DNA from: Prolixibacter sp. NT017
GTDB lineage: Bacteria > Bacteroidota > Bacteroidia > Bacteroidales > Prolixibacteraceae
DNA: 64,000 nt
Direction: 5' to 3'
NCBI RefSeq assembly: GCF_009617875.1
Contig: NZ_BLAV01000001.1
Location: 2,232,001-2,296,000, forward strand
Part shown: piece by piece, positions 28,520 through 38,800 of the stretch
How the letters are laid out: every line of letters starts with the position of its first letter
Numbering within the stretch: the first letter of the stretch is position 1
Made by a program: the position numbers and the translations under genes
The notes under the pieces: model-generated
What the model was told of the DNA's origin: nothing
Databases searched by the model: none
The model's input: only the letters and a program-made list of their open reading frames with translations

Positions 28520-29925
28520 AAACAACCGATTATCATCTTCTGCCGTTTCATTTCGACCAATTCAACGATAAAGAGATACTCGTTAACCTGTTTGGCGATT
28601 TCCTGATTACTGAACAAGGAACAGCTGAGAAAATTGTATACCGGGAATTAACGGATGAATCGCTGATTAAAGACCTCGTTTCAAATCATTTTATCTCGGA
28701 AAGCAAGTATCCGGCTGATATGGATATCCTGGCTACACGCTACAGAACCAAGAAATCTTTCCTGGAAGAATTCACGGCCTTGCACATTATCGTCGTTACC
28801 CTGAACTGTAATCAGGCTTGTACCTATTGCCAGGTCAGCAGTATCAATTCAACCAAAAATACCTGTGATATCAGTTGGGAGGATGTAAAAAAATCGGTGG
28901 AGATGATTTTTGAATCTCCGTCCCAGCATATCACTATTGAGTTCCAGGGAGGCGAACCGCTATTGGCATTCGACAAGGTAAAATCGGCCATTGAATACGC
29001 CGAATTGCTGAATAAGCAACACCAAAAGAACATCTCCTTTGTCATTTGCTCCAATGCCATCGGGATGAATGAAGTGAAATTGGAATACATGAAACAACAT
29101 CATGTGTTGCTTTCCACCTCACTGGATGGTCCGGGAGCTATTCACAACCGGAACCGAAAGTTCCATACCGATGCCAGCTACCGGGAAGTCATCAAGGGCA
29201 TTAACCTATCAAAATCGATTTTGGGTGAGGAAAACGTTTCGGCTTTGATGACAACAACCATTCATTCGCTACCACACCCGAAAGAAATTATTGATGAATA
29301 CAGGAAACAGGGATTCCGAAACATCTTTTTCCGGGAAATCAATCCTTTTGGGTATGCTGTAAACAACCATATAGCCGATTACAGCACCGACGACTTCATT
29401 CGCTTATATAAGGAAGGTTTTGAGTACATCCTTGAACTCAATCGGGCCGGTGAAGTCTTTATTGAAGATTATGCCGCAATACTACTTCGGAAAATTCTGA
29501 CACCCTTCAGTACCGGTTTTGTCGATTTGCAATCGCCGGCCGGAATCATCAACAGCGTGTTGGTTTACAATTACGACGGCTATGTATATGTTTCCGACGA
29601 GGCCCGTATGATGGTGGAGAAAGGCGACCACTTCTTCAGAATTGGTCATGTAAACGATGGACTCAAAAAGATTATCTCGGGGCCTAAAGTCGCCGAGATA
29701 GCCAAACACTGGTCGAATGAATCGCTGGCCAGATGCTCTGACTGTGCCTACCAGGTATATTGTGGTGCAGACCCGGTAAGAAATTACCTGAAAACCGGTG
29801 ACATGGAAGGATACCGTCCGGAATCGGAGTTTTGCCATAAGAACAAAACCCTGATTAAGTACCTCATCGAGAAAACACTCGACCCGGAGAATTACCGGAT
29901 ATTTCAATCATGGCTAGCAAACTAA
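28516..29925 (+). CDS. hxsB: His-Xaa-Ser system radical SAM maturase HxsB
   Basis: The 469-aa enzyme starts at GTG 28516 within the hxsD stop (GTGA). It has the radical SAM cluster motif C98-x3-C102-x2-C105 (LNCNQACTYCQV) and the GGEPLL loop (FQGGEPLLAFDKV). The C-terminal Cys cluster is SPASM-like (RCSDCAYQVYCGADPVRN..EFCHKNK), expected to hold auxiliary iron-sulfur clusters. It should generate a 5'-deoxyadenosyl radical and modify a peptide, presumably the HXS region of HxsA. The chemistry is not known. Confidence 0.93.
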   Translation: MKTTDYHLLPFHFDQFNDKEILVNLFGDFLITEQGTAEKIVYRELTDESLIKDLVSNHFISESKYPADMDILATRYRTKKSFLEEFTALHIIVVTLNCNQACTYCQVSSINSTKNTCDISWEDVKKSVEMIFESPSQHITIEFQGGEPLLAFDKVKSAIEYAELLNKQHQKNISFVICSNAIGMNEVKLEYMKQHHVLLSTSLDGPGAIHNRNRKFHTDASYREVIKGINLSKSILGEENVSALMTTTIHSLPHPKEIIDEYRKQGFRNIFFREINPFGYAVNNHIADYSTDDFIRLYKEGFEYILELNRAGEVFIEDYAAILLRKILTPFSTGFVDLQSPAGIINSVLVYNYDGYVYVSDEARMMVEKGDHFFRIGHVNDGLKKIISGPKVAEIAKHWSNESLARCSDCAYQVYCGADPVRNYLKTGDMEGYRPESEFCHKNKTLIKYLIEKTLDPENYRIFQSWLAN

Positions 29926-29931
29926 ACTATT

Positions 29932-31050
29932 ATGGAAAGAGTCTTCACCGGAACAGATATTTCCCTGCCCTATGATGAATTCGTAGGCAAAGTAACCAGC
30001 ATTGACAAGGAAGGAAATTGCGCCATTTTGGAAAATCCGTTGTACGATGGCAAGGTTTGCGTGCATTCCGGGGAGACGATAACGGAATATCACCACCAGG
30101 TACAAATTAAGCAACGAACATTACCTGAATTCCGGACAGGCGATGTGGTGCGGGTGAACAAAGCCGGTCGTGTTGAAATACACCACAGCAAGGGCCGAAA
30201 CGACAATGCTCTATTCATTACAGAAAACTGTAACTGCAACTGTATATCATGTCCGCAACCACCGGTCAAAAGCCGTGATTTCGATTACTTTTTTTGGATT
30301 AACCAACAAATCATCGAATGCCTCGATGACAGCTGTGAATCAATAGGTATTACCGGTGGTGAGCCGTTACTGGCAGAGAAATATTTCTTTCATACACTCC
30401 AGCTCTTGAATGAAAAGCTTCCTCAAACAAATGTTCAGGTGCTGACTAACGGTATACTTCTGGGGAATGAGCGCTATTTTGAATCACTGAAAGAATTGGT
30501 AGACAAACGTTATTTGTTTGGTGTGCCGTTGTACTCCGATTTCCCGGACGACCACGACCGGATGGTTAATTTTAAAGGAGGTTTTTACCGAACCATGAAC
30601 GGTTTGTACAACCTGGCCACCACCGAAGCCAAAATCGAAATCAGGGTACTACTCAATGCAACGACGGTTGGACGATTGAAGCAATTATCGTCGTACATAT
30701 ACAAGAACCTGCCTTTTGTTTCACACGTTGCTTTTATGGGCCTGGAAGGCATCGGCAATGCATTGCACAACTGGAATCAACTAACCATTGATTATTCCCT
30801 AACAATGCAAGAGATGGAAGAAAGCGTGGAATTCCTTTCCAACTGGAACATTCCGGTGAGCATTTACAATGTCCCTCTCTGCAACCTGTCCCCTCGCCTA
30901 TGGCCGTTTGCCGCCAACAGCATTTCCGACTGGAAAAGACATTACGCTGATGAGTGTAACCAATGCCTCGTCAAGGAGAATTGTGGAGGTGTTTTCAGCA
31001 CTTCTGCAAAAACCAATGTGAAGGTTGAACCGGTATTGAAAATTCTTTAG
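29932..31050 (+). CDS. hxsC: His-Xaa-Ser system radical SAM maturase HxsC
   Basis: The 372-aa second radical SAM enzyme has the motif C100-x3-C104-x2-C107 (ENCNCNCISCPQPP, with an extra Cys102). It has a GGEPLL segment (GITGGEPLLAEKYFF) and a short C-terminal Cys cluster (ECNQCLVKENCGG). An N-terminal ~90-residue extension precedes the core. It starts 7 bp after the hxsB stop and closes the A-D-B-C cassette. Two different maturases suggest two successive or joint modifications. Confidence 0.93.
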   Translation: MERVFTGTDISLPYDEFVGKVTSIDKEGNCAILENPLYDGKVCVHSGETITEYHHQVQIKQRTLPEFRTGDVVRVNKAGRVEIHHSKGRNDNALFITENCNCNCISCPQPPVKSRDFDYFFWINQQIIECLDDSCESIGITGGEPLLAEKYFFHTLQLLNEKLPQTNVQVLTNGILLGNERYFESLKELVDKRYLFGVPLYSDFPDDHDRMVNFKGGFYRTMNGLYNLATTEAKIEIRVLLNATTVGRLKQLSSYIYKNLPFVSHVAFMGLEGIGNALHNWNQLTIDYSLTMQEMEESVEFLSNWNIPVSIYNVPLCNLSPRLWPFAANSISDWKRHYADECNQCLVKENCGGVFSTSAKTNVKVEPVLKIL

Positions 31051-31108
31051 GAAATTCTATTGACATCGTTAATTCTTCAGTAGGCGCTTAAATGCTAACA
31101 TTTGTGCA

Positions 31109-31239
31109 TATAACGGTAGTGGTATGATGGCGTCGCGGTCAAACGAGAGTCTGATTGTCCGATCAAAACTGAGGCAGACACAAGATTCAACCGTGTCGAA
31201 TAGGGCCAAACCCAGCCATGCCTAATACCACGTGTTATA
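31109..31239. repeat. ~130-bp element with imperfect terminal inverted repeats
   Basis: The left arm at 31109-31125 (TATAACGGTAGTGGTAT) pairs with the right arm at 31225-31239 (ATACCACGTGTTATA) with two gaps. The element sits between hxsC and the convergent 180-aa gene. It may be a hairpin-forming intergenic element or an attC-like remnant. No transposase is present. Confidence 0.5.
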
Positions 31240-31248
31240 ACCAGTTAT

Positions 31249-31791
31249 TTAATAGTGAATTTTTATACAATCTTTATTTAATTTTGGCCTATCTGGTAAT
31301 TTATCGTAATACCGTTGTAATTTTTCACAAAGTTGTGTTGGCGGTGGTGATATTTTGATAAAGTCCATTCCCAGCTCAATTAACGTTGCTGCTGATTCTA
31401 TATCATTCTCCTTTTCAAGCATTTCACAAGTTTTAATATAGTATCCTATTTCCTTGGGGCATTTTAAAATGCATTTCATGCCGGTTTTCCAATTTGAAAT
31501 ATAAACGTCTGTATATTCACATTTAAAAGAATTGGGGTCAATACTAAGCATCGATTCATTTATGAATTTTAATCTCTCGGATTTGACTTCATCCTTTACA
31601 GAAAAAAGAATGAAAAGAAGAATAATCTCAGATATTAAGAATCCAAGCACAGCATCCCTTGTTGCTTTTCTAATAGATCTATAGAAAATACCACCAATGA
31701 TAGCAGAAGAAATTAATGTAATTAGAAATGTCCCCAAAATATTGCTTGGGGAAACAGCAGCTTCAGCGATATTGAACCAAGTTTCATTCAT
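31249..31791 (-). CDS. membrane protein of unknown function
   Basis: The 180-aa protein has two hydrophobic helices (about residues 17-39 and 45-66) and a soluble C-terminal part with three to four cysteines (CEYTD, CILKC, CEML). I do not recognise it. Its ATG overlaps the stop of the upstream 260-aa gene (ATGA), so the two are co-translated. Base composition is clearly lower in GC than the 5' part of the window, suggesting transfer. Confidence 0.7.
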   Translation of the reverse strand: MNETWFNIAEAAVSPSNILGTFLITLISSAIIGGIFYRSIRKATRDAVLGFLISEIILLFILFSVKDEVKSERLKFINESMLSIDPNSFKCEYTDVYISNWKTGMKCILKCPKEIGYYIKTCEMLEKENDIESAATLIELGMDFIKISPPPTQLCEKLQRYYDKLPDRPKLNKDCIKIHY

Positions 31792-32570
31792 TTGAGTAAT
31801 ATTCTTATCGTAAATGTATTTTTTATTAATTTATTTTGTCTTTCAACTTGTTTATATTGCATTTCCCATTCTGATATAAGGTATCTATTTCTTCTTTCAT
31901 TTAAATCATTTTGCTGTACGTCTGGTATATATCTGTATTTGTAATATGAACTTCCTCCTAAAGATATAAGACCGATTCCTCCCCCAAGAAGTAATCCTGT
32001 ATTGACAGCAATATTATCATCATCTGTTTCAAATATTTTATTTTCAACTGCATAAGCTATACTCCCAATGCACAATCCAATCCCAATAGTAAAATACAGG
32101 TATGATGCAGGATTAACTTTTTTTATCCTTATTTTTAAATTTGTATTTAACAAATTTGGTTTTTGTGGATATTCCAAAAGTGATGTTCCATATGGTGCAT
32201 TAACTTTTATATTTAATGGGGTTGAGTTTTCTGTGTTTCTATTGTTTCTACATGAAGTATGAGTTAATAATAATCTGGTATTATATAAACTGCTTTTTCG
32301 AATCCATCTTGTCAAATCATTTGGCGAAATATGAATTTTACCTTCTCCAAAATATTCTTTTTTATTTGTAAATAAGACAAAGTCATAATTTGTACTTTTT
32401 AAATAAGCACTTATGTAGCCACATGATTTAGTACGATAACTGAAAACTATGTCATTACTAAATAAAAGTGGTTTACAAATATCCTCCTCAATTGATAAGA
32501 ATTCAATTTCTTGTCCCATTACATTTAAAACAAGAAAAGAGAAAAGAATATATGTTATCATCTTTTTCAT
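31788..32570 (-). CDS. exported/membrane protein of unknown function
   Basis: The 260-aa protein has a signal peptide (MKKMITYILFSFLVLNVMGQ), a beta-rich region to about residue 150 and two hydrophobic helices in the C-terminal part (about 157-175 and 185-207, with a LLLGGGIGLISLGG segment). A charged tail follows. No known domain is recognised. It is paired with the 180-aa membrane protein, suggesting a small envelope complex. Confidence 0.7.
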   Translation of the reverse strand: MKKMITYILFSFLVLNVMGQEIEFLSIEEDICKPLLFSNDIVFSYRTKSCGYISAYLKSTNYDFVLFTNKKEYFGEGKIHISPNDLTRWIRKSSLYNTRLLLTHTSCRNNRNTENSTPLNIKVNAPYGTSLLEYPQKPNLLNTNLKIRIKKVNPASYLYFTIGIGLCIGSIAYAVENKIFETDDDNIAVNTGLLLGGGIGLISLGGSSYYKYRYIPDVQQNDLNERRNRYLISEWEMQYKQVERQNKLIKNTFTIRILLK

Positions 32571-32577
32571 AATTGGC

Positions 32578-32660
32578 TATAATGTAGTTGAAAATGCAAT
32601 ACGTTTATTTTTCTTATATCGTGATAAAAAAGGTGTTATTTACAGCCCATACTAGCATGG
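32578..32660. repeat. intergenic repeat family TAG, copy 1
   Basis: AT-rich segment reading TAATGTAGTTGAAAATGCAA, then TTTATTTTTCTTATATCG and AAAGGTGTT. Related copies lie at 45934-46018, 50874-50985, 56407-56480 and 63412-63475. Confidence 0.55.
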
Positions 32661-32800
32661 AAAAAAACCTTTATATGAGTTGCTTTAGCCTGGTAATTTG
32701 TTTCATCTTCATTTAGTTGGTCGTTAATGCTCACTAAGTTAACAAAATATTTGAAATGCGTATCCTGGGAAAAAATTGTAGTACACTGTTTTCTGCAGTA

Positions 32801-32870
32801 AAAATGCATTTTAGTTCTCCCTGGTTTGAGAAGCGTATCTCTCGGCGGCGGGAACTTTATCTCTCTGGAG
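32801..32870. repeat. GGGAACTTTATCTC-type intergenic repeat, copy 1
   Basis: Segment ATGCATTTTAGTTCTCCC..TGAGAAGCGTATCTC..CGGCGGCGGGAACTTTATCTC. Similar copies are at 34758-34806 and 35325-35390. Confidence 0.65.
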
Positions 32871-32937
32871 TGATGTCTCTATTGAAAGACGTTAGCAACT
32901 TACGCTTCTGCCTTTGCCCTAATTTACTCTCCAGAAA

Positions 32938-32966
32938 TGTCGTAAATATTTACTAAATTTACGACA
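32938..32966. promoter_or_regulatory. operator palindrome of AbiE-type module
   Basis: A perfect 10-bp inverted repeat TGTCGTAAAT/ATTTACGACA with a 9-nt spacer ends 16 bp before the antitoxin ATG. Antitoxins of the AbiEi family bind inverted repeats in their own promoter, so autoregulation is likely. Confidence 0.65.
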
Positions 32967-32982
32967 GATATCACACAAGAAC

Positions 32983-33579
32983 ATGCCAACAAACACTGAA
33001 ATACAGATATTAACAAAAATAAAAAAAGCGAGGAGGGGTTCGCTTTTTTTCATCGAAGACTTTTTGCGTTTTGGTAGCACCAGAACCGTTGCAAAAGCAT
33101 TGGAACGTCTTGTTAAGAAAGAAGAAATTTCGCGTGTTGCGCATGGCATTTATGCCCGGTTGGAAAAAGATCCTGTTTTGGGCCCGGTAAAACCCGGTAC
33201 TGAAACAATTGCCAAAGCCATCGCCAAACGAGATAGGGCACGCATTGTCCCAACAGGCATCTTAGCCTTAAATGCATTAGGGCTATCGACACAAGTTCCT
33301 ATGAACGTAGTTTACCTGACAGATGGCGCTGCCCGGAAAATTGTATTGGGAAAGCGCAAAATTATATTTAAGAAGTCGAGCCCAAAAAATTTGTCTGCCA
33401 TTGGCCCGATTAGCAGCCTGGTTATACAAGCCCTCAAAGAAATAGGCAAAGACAATATAACTGAAGAAGAGAAACAAATCGTATTGACACATCTCAAAAA
33501 CGAAGATAAATATCGCTTAGAACACGATATTCGTTTAGCGCCCGAATGGATACGAACAATTATGCGACAAGCCTTATAA
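32983..33579 (+). CDS. AbiEi/DUF6088-type antitoxin and transcription regulator
   Basis: The 198-aa protein has an N-terminal winged-helix region (IKKARRGSLFFIEDFLRFGSTRTVAKALERLVKKEEISRVAHGIYAR). It continues in the DUF6088/AbiEi C-terminal domain (ETIAKAIAKRDRARIVPTGILALNALGLSTQVPMNVVYLTDG). It is the antitoxin of a type IV toxin-antitoxin system, antagonising the nucleotidyltransferase encoded 21 bp downstream and repressing the pair's promoter through the palindrome just upstream. Confidence 0.9.
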   Translation: MPTNTEIQILTKIKKARRGSLFFIEDFLRFGSTRTVAKALERLVKKEEISRVAHGIYARLEKDPVLGPVKPGTETIAKAIAKRDRARIVPTGILALNALGLSTQVPMNVVYLTDGAARKIVLGKRKIIFKKSSPKNLSAIGPISSLVIQALKEIGKDNITEEEKQIVLTHLKNEDKYRLEHDIRLAPEWIRTIMRQAL

Positions 33580-33600
33580 TATGACCAAACAGAAAACCGA

Positions 33601-34635
33601 ATGAGTACTACCTGGTACAACATACCTAAACAGACTAAAATAAGGGCCTATACGCAAATTGCCGAAGAGACTGGCATGGCTCCATATGCAGTAGAAAAAG
33701 ACTGGTGGGTCGTGCAAACATTGTCAACCGTTTTCAGCATGCCGGTTGGCAGTTATCTGATTTTTAAAGGTGGCACCTCATTAAGCAAAGCCTGGGGGCT
33801 AATTGAACGGTTCTCTGAAGATATCGATCTGGCATTTGACAGAACTTATTTAGGATTTGATGGCGGGTTGACAAGAAGCGGGGTAAAGATGTTAAGAAAG
33901 AAAACCGGACAGTATATTTCAGACGAATTCATTCACGACCTGAAAACCCGGTTTACAGAAAATGGATTGACAGATATAACGTTACAGTATATTAAACCGG
34001 AGGCAAGTGACGCCGACCCGGCCCAGGTGGAAATTTACTACCCAAATGTCATCGATTATCCGGGATATATACAACCGAGAATATTACTCGAAATCAGCTG
34101 TAGTTCATTGAAGGAGCCAAATAAAACCCAGGCTTTTGATTCGCTGCTGGACCATCATTATCGTGGTTCGGAATTTGCCGAAGTTCCCATTCAAATTCCT
34201 ACGGCTATTCCCGAAAGAACTTTTCTTGAAAAACTCTTTTTGTTGCATGAGGAATTCCACAGGCCGCATGACAGAATCCGGGTCGAACGATTAAGCCGCC
34301 ATTTATACGATGTGTACCAGATTATACAAAGTGAATTTGCTTTGGAAGCCATCAATAACAAAGAACTTTATGAAACCATTGTAAGACACAGGTACCTGCA
34401 TACAAGAATAGGTGGCATCAATTACAATCTCCACCAGCCGCAAACACTTAATCCGGTCCCGATCCCGAAGTTTATGAGTGCATGGGAGGAAGATTATAAA
34501 ACGATGCAGGAACAAATGATTTATGGCGATTCTCCCGCCTTTACAGCAATGATTAATGAGATCGAAGATTTTACCAAAAACAGAATCAATCAACTGCCAT
34601 GGAAAATGAAGGTCAAATTCCCGGAACCTAATTAG
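33601..34635 (+). CDS. AbiEii-type nucleotidyltransferase toxin
   Basis: The 344-aa protein has the nucleotidyltransferase signature FKGGTSLSKAWGLI (55-68) and the metal-binding acidic pair D74-x-D76 (RFSEDIDLAFD), followed by the family segment PRILLEISCSSL and RTFLEKLFLLHEEF. AbiEii/AbiGii toxins transfer nucleotides to RNA or protein targets and can abort phage infection. It is paired with the DUF6088 antitoxin just upstream. Confidence 0.92.
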   Translation: MSTTWYNIPKQTKIRAYTQIAEETGMAPYAVEKDWWVVQTLSTVFSMPVGSYLIFKGGTSLSKAWGLIERFSEDIDLAFDRTYLGFDGGLTRSGVKMLRKKTGQYISDEFIHDLKTRFTENGLTDITLQYIKPEASDADPAQVEIYYPNVIDYPGYIQPRILLEISCSSLKEPNKTQAFDSLLDHHYRGSEFAEVPIQIPTAIPERTFLEKLFLLHEEFHRPHDRIRVERLSRHLYDVYQIIQSEFALEAINNKELYETIVRHRYLHTRIGGINYNLHQPQTLNPVPIPKFMSAWEEDYKTMQEQMIYGDSPAFTAMINEIEDFTKNRINQLPWKMKVKFPEPN

Positions 34636-34895
34636 TAAGCCGGAGTCATACACCGGAAATTATATTTCGTTCCATGCAAAGAGAACTAAACAGAATTAAC
34701 AGGTTCAAACTCACTCATCGAATTACTTTTATCACACGGACAGAAAAATAATTTTGTCTTTCCCCTGTTTTGAAATGCGCTTCTCACGGCGACGGGAACT
34801 TTTGGAGAGAAAACAAAACCAGAACAGATTACACCCAAGACCAGGTATGGTTTCCCGTAAAAGCACACGTGGTTTGTGTCAAGATCACGGTAGGT

Positions 34896-35156
34896 TTAGA
34901 GTAAAAGCAAGGGTTGAAAGGCATTCAACCCGACCTCTTTTTTAAACCCCTCGAATTCGAGGGGTTTAAAACCGGGATTGTATAATGTTTCCCATATCCC
35001 GAGAAACTCTATCGTATTCCGGTTCCGCATCCAGTTACCAATTACTGCGCTCGTGTCATTTGTTTTGTACTTGGCAATATCGGTAAGCGATATATAATCG
35101 GTATCATCTATCGAAACAACCGTTACAGCTGTATTTTTTACGTTGATTTTTGCCAT
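34896..35156 (-). pseudogene. KilA-N domain protein, truncated remnant
   Basis: 86 codons encode the start of a KilA-N DNA-binding protein (DDTDYISLTDIAKYKTNDTSAVIGNWMRNRNTIEFLGIWETL), then stop shortly after GFKPLEFEGFKKEVGLNAF where full-length relatives continue for well over 100 residues. The codons for FKPLEFEGFK form a 30-bp perfect palindrome. KilA-N proteins are phage antirepressor-type regulators. The truncated frame may still be translated. Confidence 0.75.
34941..34970. repeat. 30-bp perfect palindrome
   Basis: The core CCCCTCGAATTCGAGGGG is extended by TTTAAA on both sides, and the palindrome is perfect over 30 bp (32 with the next base pair). It lies in the truncated KilA-N frame. 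A near-copy with one mismatch is at 46416-46445. Confidence 0.9.
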
Positions 35157-35895
35157 GGAGAATCATTTTTTTCAATTGAACGGCTAAAAAATGGTTAGCC
35201 GTTCCGATACATTAACTGCTTTACGCTCATCTCATTGGTCGTTAATTCTCACTAAGTTAACAAAATAATTTAAAGGGGTGTAGGCAAAGGGGGAAGCTAT
35301 TGTCGGTGGTTTTCGATAAGGGAAAAATGCATTTTTGTTCTTCCTGGTTTGAGATGTGCTTCTCACGGCAGCGGGAACTTTATCTCGCTGGGTTTTCTTC
35401 TTCATCTCGCCAGGGAAAGTTCTTCATCTTTGTGCAACTTCTTCTTCATCTCACGGAAGAAAGTTCTTCATCTTTCTGTGCAAAGTTCTTCATCTCGCGG
35501 AGGTAAGATGCGTTTTGGTTTGGACTCATGTTTTTTGTTAATGCTGCTTTTATTTTCAAGTGAGTCTTCAAAAGTCTCACAACACAAGGATTAATTACAA
35601 TATTAAATTGTATTGAACCTATAGGATATCTATGAATGGGATCAAGATTTTACTAACATAAAAATTAAAGTAATATGTTTCAACAACATATCAACTTCAT
35701 TTATTTTTGCGTTATTTTATTGGCTGAAACAATAATTAGGTTACTATAAGAGATCTAAGAACTGTACTGATACGGGGAGTATTCTTTCCCTATATCTTAA
35801 TTTTTTGTCACGATAGCTCTCTTACTTCCTTTACATGGAAATATGATATTCTGTATATGAAACATTGCTAAATAGCTCTTCTAAATGCGCCACAA
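35157..35895. other. intergenic tract with repeats upstream of giant gene
   Basis: No gene seen. The tract contains the GGGAACTTTATCTC-type repeat (35325-35390), a run of TTCTTCATCT modules (35400-35511) and an AT-rich promoter-like part. The sequence TATTTTTG at 35702-35709 matches TAnnTTTG, with a TTTC 20 nt upstream, giving a possible start of transcription about 180 bp before the giant gene. Confidence 0.55.
35441..35472 (+). repeat. 32-bp direct repeat flanking giant gene, left copy
   Basis: Begins CTTCTTCATCTCACGGAAGA. It is identical over 32 bp to 40452-40483, on the other side of the 1494-codon gene. The sequences after each copy are also related (GGAGGT.AGAT). Confidence 0.85.
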
Positions 35896-38800
35896 ATGAA
35901 AACAAAGGTTATACTACTGCTATTTTTGAACTTAGTACTGGCTAAGACTTTTGCTGCAACAATATATGTAAATGTCCACAATATAAACGGTTCTACTGTG
36001 TCAAATGCATATGTCATTCTTTATGATAATAACGGAAATCCTATAAAAACCGGATATACCGATAGTACTGGACAAGTGACTTTTGCATTATTGGATTATG
36101 GTACTTATTCTTATGAAGTATATTACACTGGAGAAACAAAAGAGTTTTGGGGAAGTGATGAAAGATTCTATCTAGGAGAACCAACTCTTACACGAAATTT
36201 TACGAGAGACTGGCCCTATAAGTACTCAGACAATTTTCCCATATCCGATGCATTGGTAAACCAACCGGTTACGATGGAGGTAACCGTAAAAAACAATTTA
36301 TCCTTTTCACGGGATGTGGAGGTAGAACTGTATGTCGATCAGAATAAATCCTCGGATGGATGGCATAAAGTCAGTACCTCACAGAACATTGGGAGCAACG
36401 GGAAAGCGACATTTAATTTTGATTTCACCCCTACAACTACAGGTACATATTATTGGAAAGCACGAGTCCTTACCTTCAATAATGGCTCAAATAAATATAT
36501 TCCAACAGATTCATACAACTGGCAAACCGGATTTACAGCAAATGAACAAACTGGGAACCTTGATATCAGGGTGAAAAATATTAATGGGGCGGACATTGGA
36601 AATGCCTCGGTAAAATTATATATCGGGAGCAGTGCAATTACAAAAGTAACTAATGCCTCAGGCATAGCCAGTTTTACTGGATTAAATTACGATACATACA
36701 ATTATGAAGTGTACTACGATGGGGAATCGAACGAGTTCTGGGGCAACGACAATGTTCAAATAAATTCTGCCGCTACATCAGTTACTTTCACACGTAATTG
36801 GCCCTATATGTATTCCAATAATTTTCCCATATCCAGTGTATTGTTGAACCAACCGGTTACGATGGAGATAACCGTAAAAAACAATTTATCCTTTTCACGG
36901 GATGTGGAGGTAGAACTGTATGTCGATCAAAATAAATCCTCGGATGGATGGCATAAAGTCAGTACCTCACAGAATATTGGGAGTAATGGGAAAGCGACAT
37001 TTAATTTTGATTTCACCCCTACAACTACAGGTACATATTATTGGAAAGCACGAGTCTCTACCTTCAATGATGGCTCAAACAAATATATTCCAACAGATTC
37101 ATACAACTGGCAAACCGGATTTACAGCAAATGAACAAACCGGTAACCTCGATATCAGGGTGAAGAATATTAGCGGGGCGGACATTGAAAACGCCTTGGTA
37201 AAATTATATAACGGGAGCAATACGATTGTGAAATTAACCAATACCTCAGGCATAGCCAGTTTCACAGGATTAAATTACGGTACTTACAAATACGAAGTAT
37301 ACAGTGATGAGAAATTGAATGAGTTCTGGGGTAACGACAGTGTTAAATTAAATTCTGCCGCTACATCAGTTACTTTCATGCGTAATTGGCCCTATATGTA
37401 TTCCAATAATTTTCCCATGTCCAATGCATTGTTGAACCAACCGGTTACGATGGAGGTAACCGTAAAAAACAATTTATCCTTTTCACGGGATGTGGAGGTA
37501 GAGCTTTATGTTGATAAAAATGAGTCCTCTAATGGCTGGCACAAAATCAGTACCTCACAGAACATTGGAAGCAATGGGAAAGTGACATTTAGTTTCAATT
37601 TCACTCCCACATCTGCAGGTACATATTATTGGAAAACACGAGTCCTTACCTTCAATGATGGTGCAAATAAGTATATACCAACAGATACCTACAACTGGCA
37701 AACTGGATTTGAAATAAGTGATGAAAATTTGGCTTTTAATAAAATAAAGGGAAGAGTTGCATATCATGTTGATAGTGATAATCGCTCCTTGCATACTCCA
37801 GTAGATGAGAATGATGGACAGATATACATCGTTGATTTGGAGAAAAAAGAAAAGAAAAAACTCAATTTAACGCAAAATGGTTTGAGCCTAGGTAACGCAA
37901 TGAATCCTTCATTTAATCCAGATGGCTCATGTTTGACTTTTATGGCTATCCCCAAAGGAGATAATTTGAAATGGGGAAATATGCATGTTTATGTGTATGA
38001 TTTAGCAGATAATACTCTCAGATGTATTGACCAAGGTCAGGATCCAAAATTTAATCTGCTGGGTGATTCAATAATTTACAAAAAAAACAGGGGCATTTGG
38101 ATTATTTCAAGTAATGGAGATACCACATCAAGGAGAGAAATATTACATGATAGTTTTGAATATTCAGGCCCAAATTTCTCTCCTGATATTTCAAATAATA
38201 TCATAACCTATTGGAAAACATACACTATTGGAGGAGACACAACTGGAGATATTTGCACTATGGAAAATGGCAGAAACATATCCACCCTGGTAAAAGGCAA
38301 TGAATCAGATAACAATTATTATCCTATATGGAAAAATAAGGATACAATCATGTATGTCAATTCAAATCTAGGTGATGATATATATTTCTATTCACTGAAA
38401 AGTTCAGAAAATTTTAAATGTTTGTTTAATAGCGACAAAGACGATTCTGACCCGTTTGCAATTTCTGGTAGATTTATTGGTTTTTCCAGTAATCGTTCTT
38501 TTGGAGATGTTGGCAAAGAATATGAGTTATGCATTGTAGACTTATTGAAAAATACTGTAAACAGAATTGAAAAGACGAGTTCTGAGCTAATGGAATTGGG
38601 AGGTACATATTCCAAGTTTAGTTTATCAAGAAAACTGACTATTCAAGCTGGTACTAATGAACATTTCAAACCAAATTCAAGCCAACTGGTCGAAGTACAT
38701 GCGTATTCAGATGGAGCCCCCTGGCAAAATGCAAATATTAAAGTATATATTAAAGGAAATGAAGATTTTGAATTTTCGACATTTAATGATGGAGGAAATG

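Noticed and set aside
34941..34970. The 30-bp palindrome as a Rho-independent terminator
   Set aside because: It has flanking T and A bases, but it lies inside a coding frame of KilA-N, has a near-copy in a similar fragment, and has no loop. A terminator role is not excluded but is not the simplest reading.
36261..37710. The tandem repeats of the giant gene as an assembly error
   Set aside because: The units differ by scattered substitutions and the period is in frame, so they look genuine.
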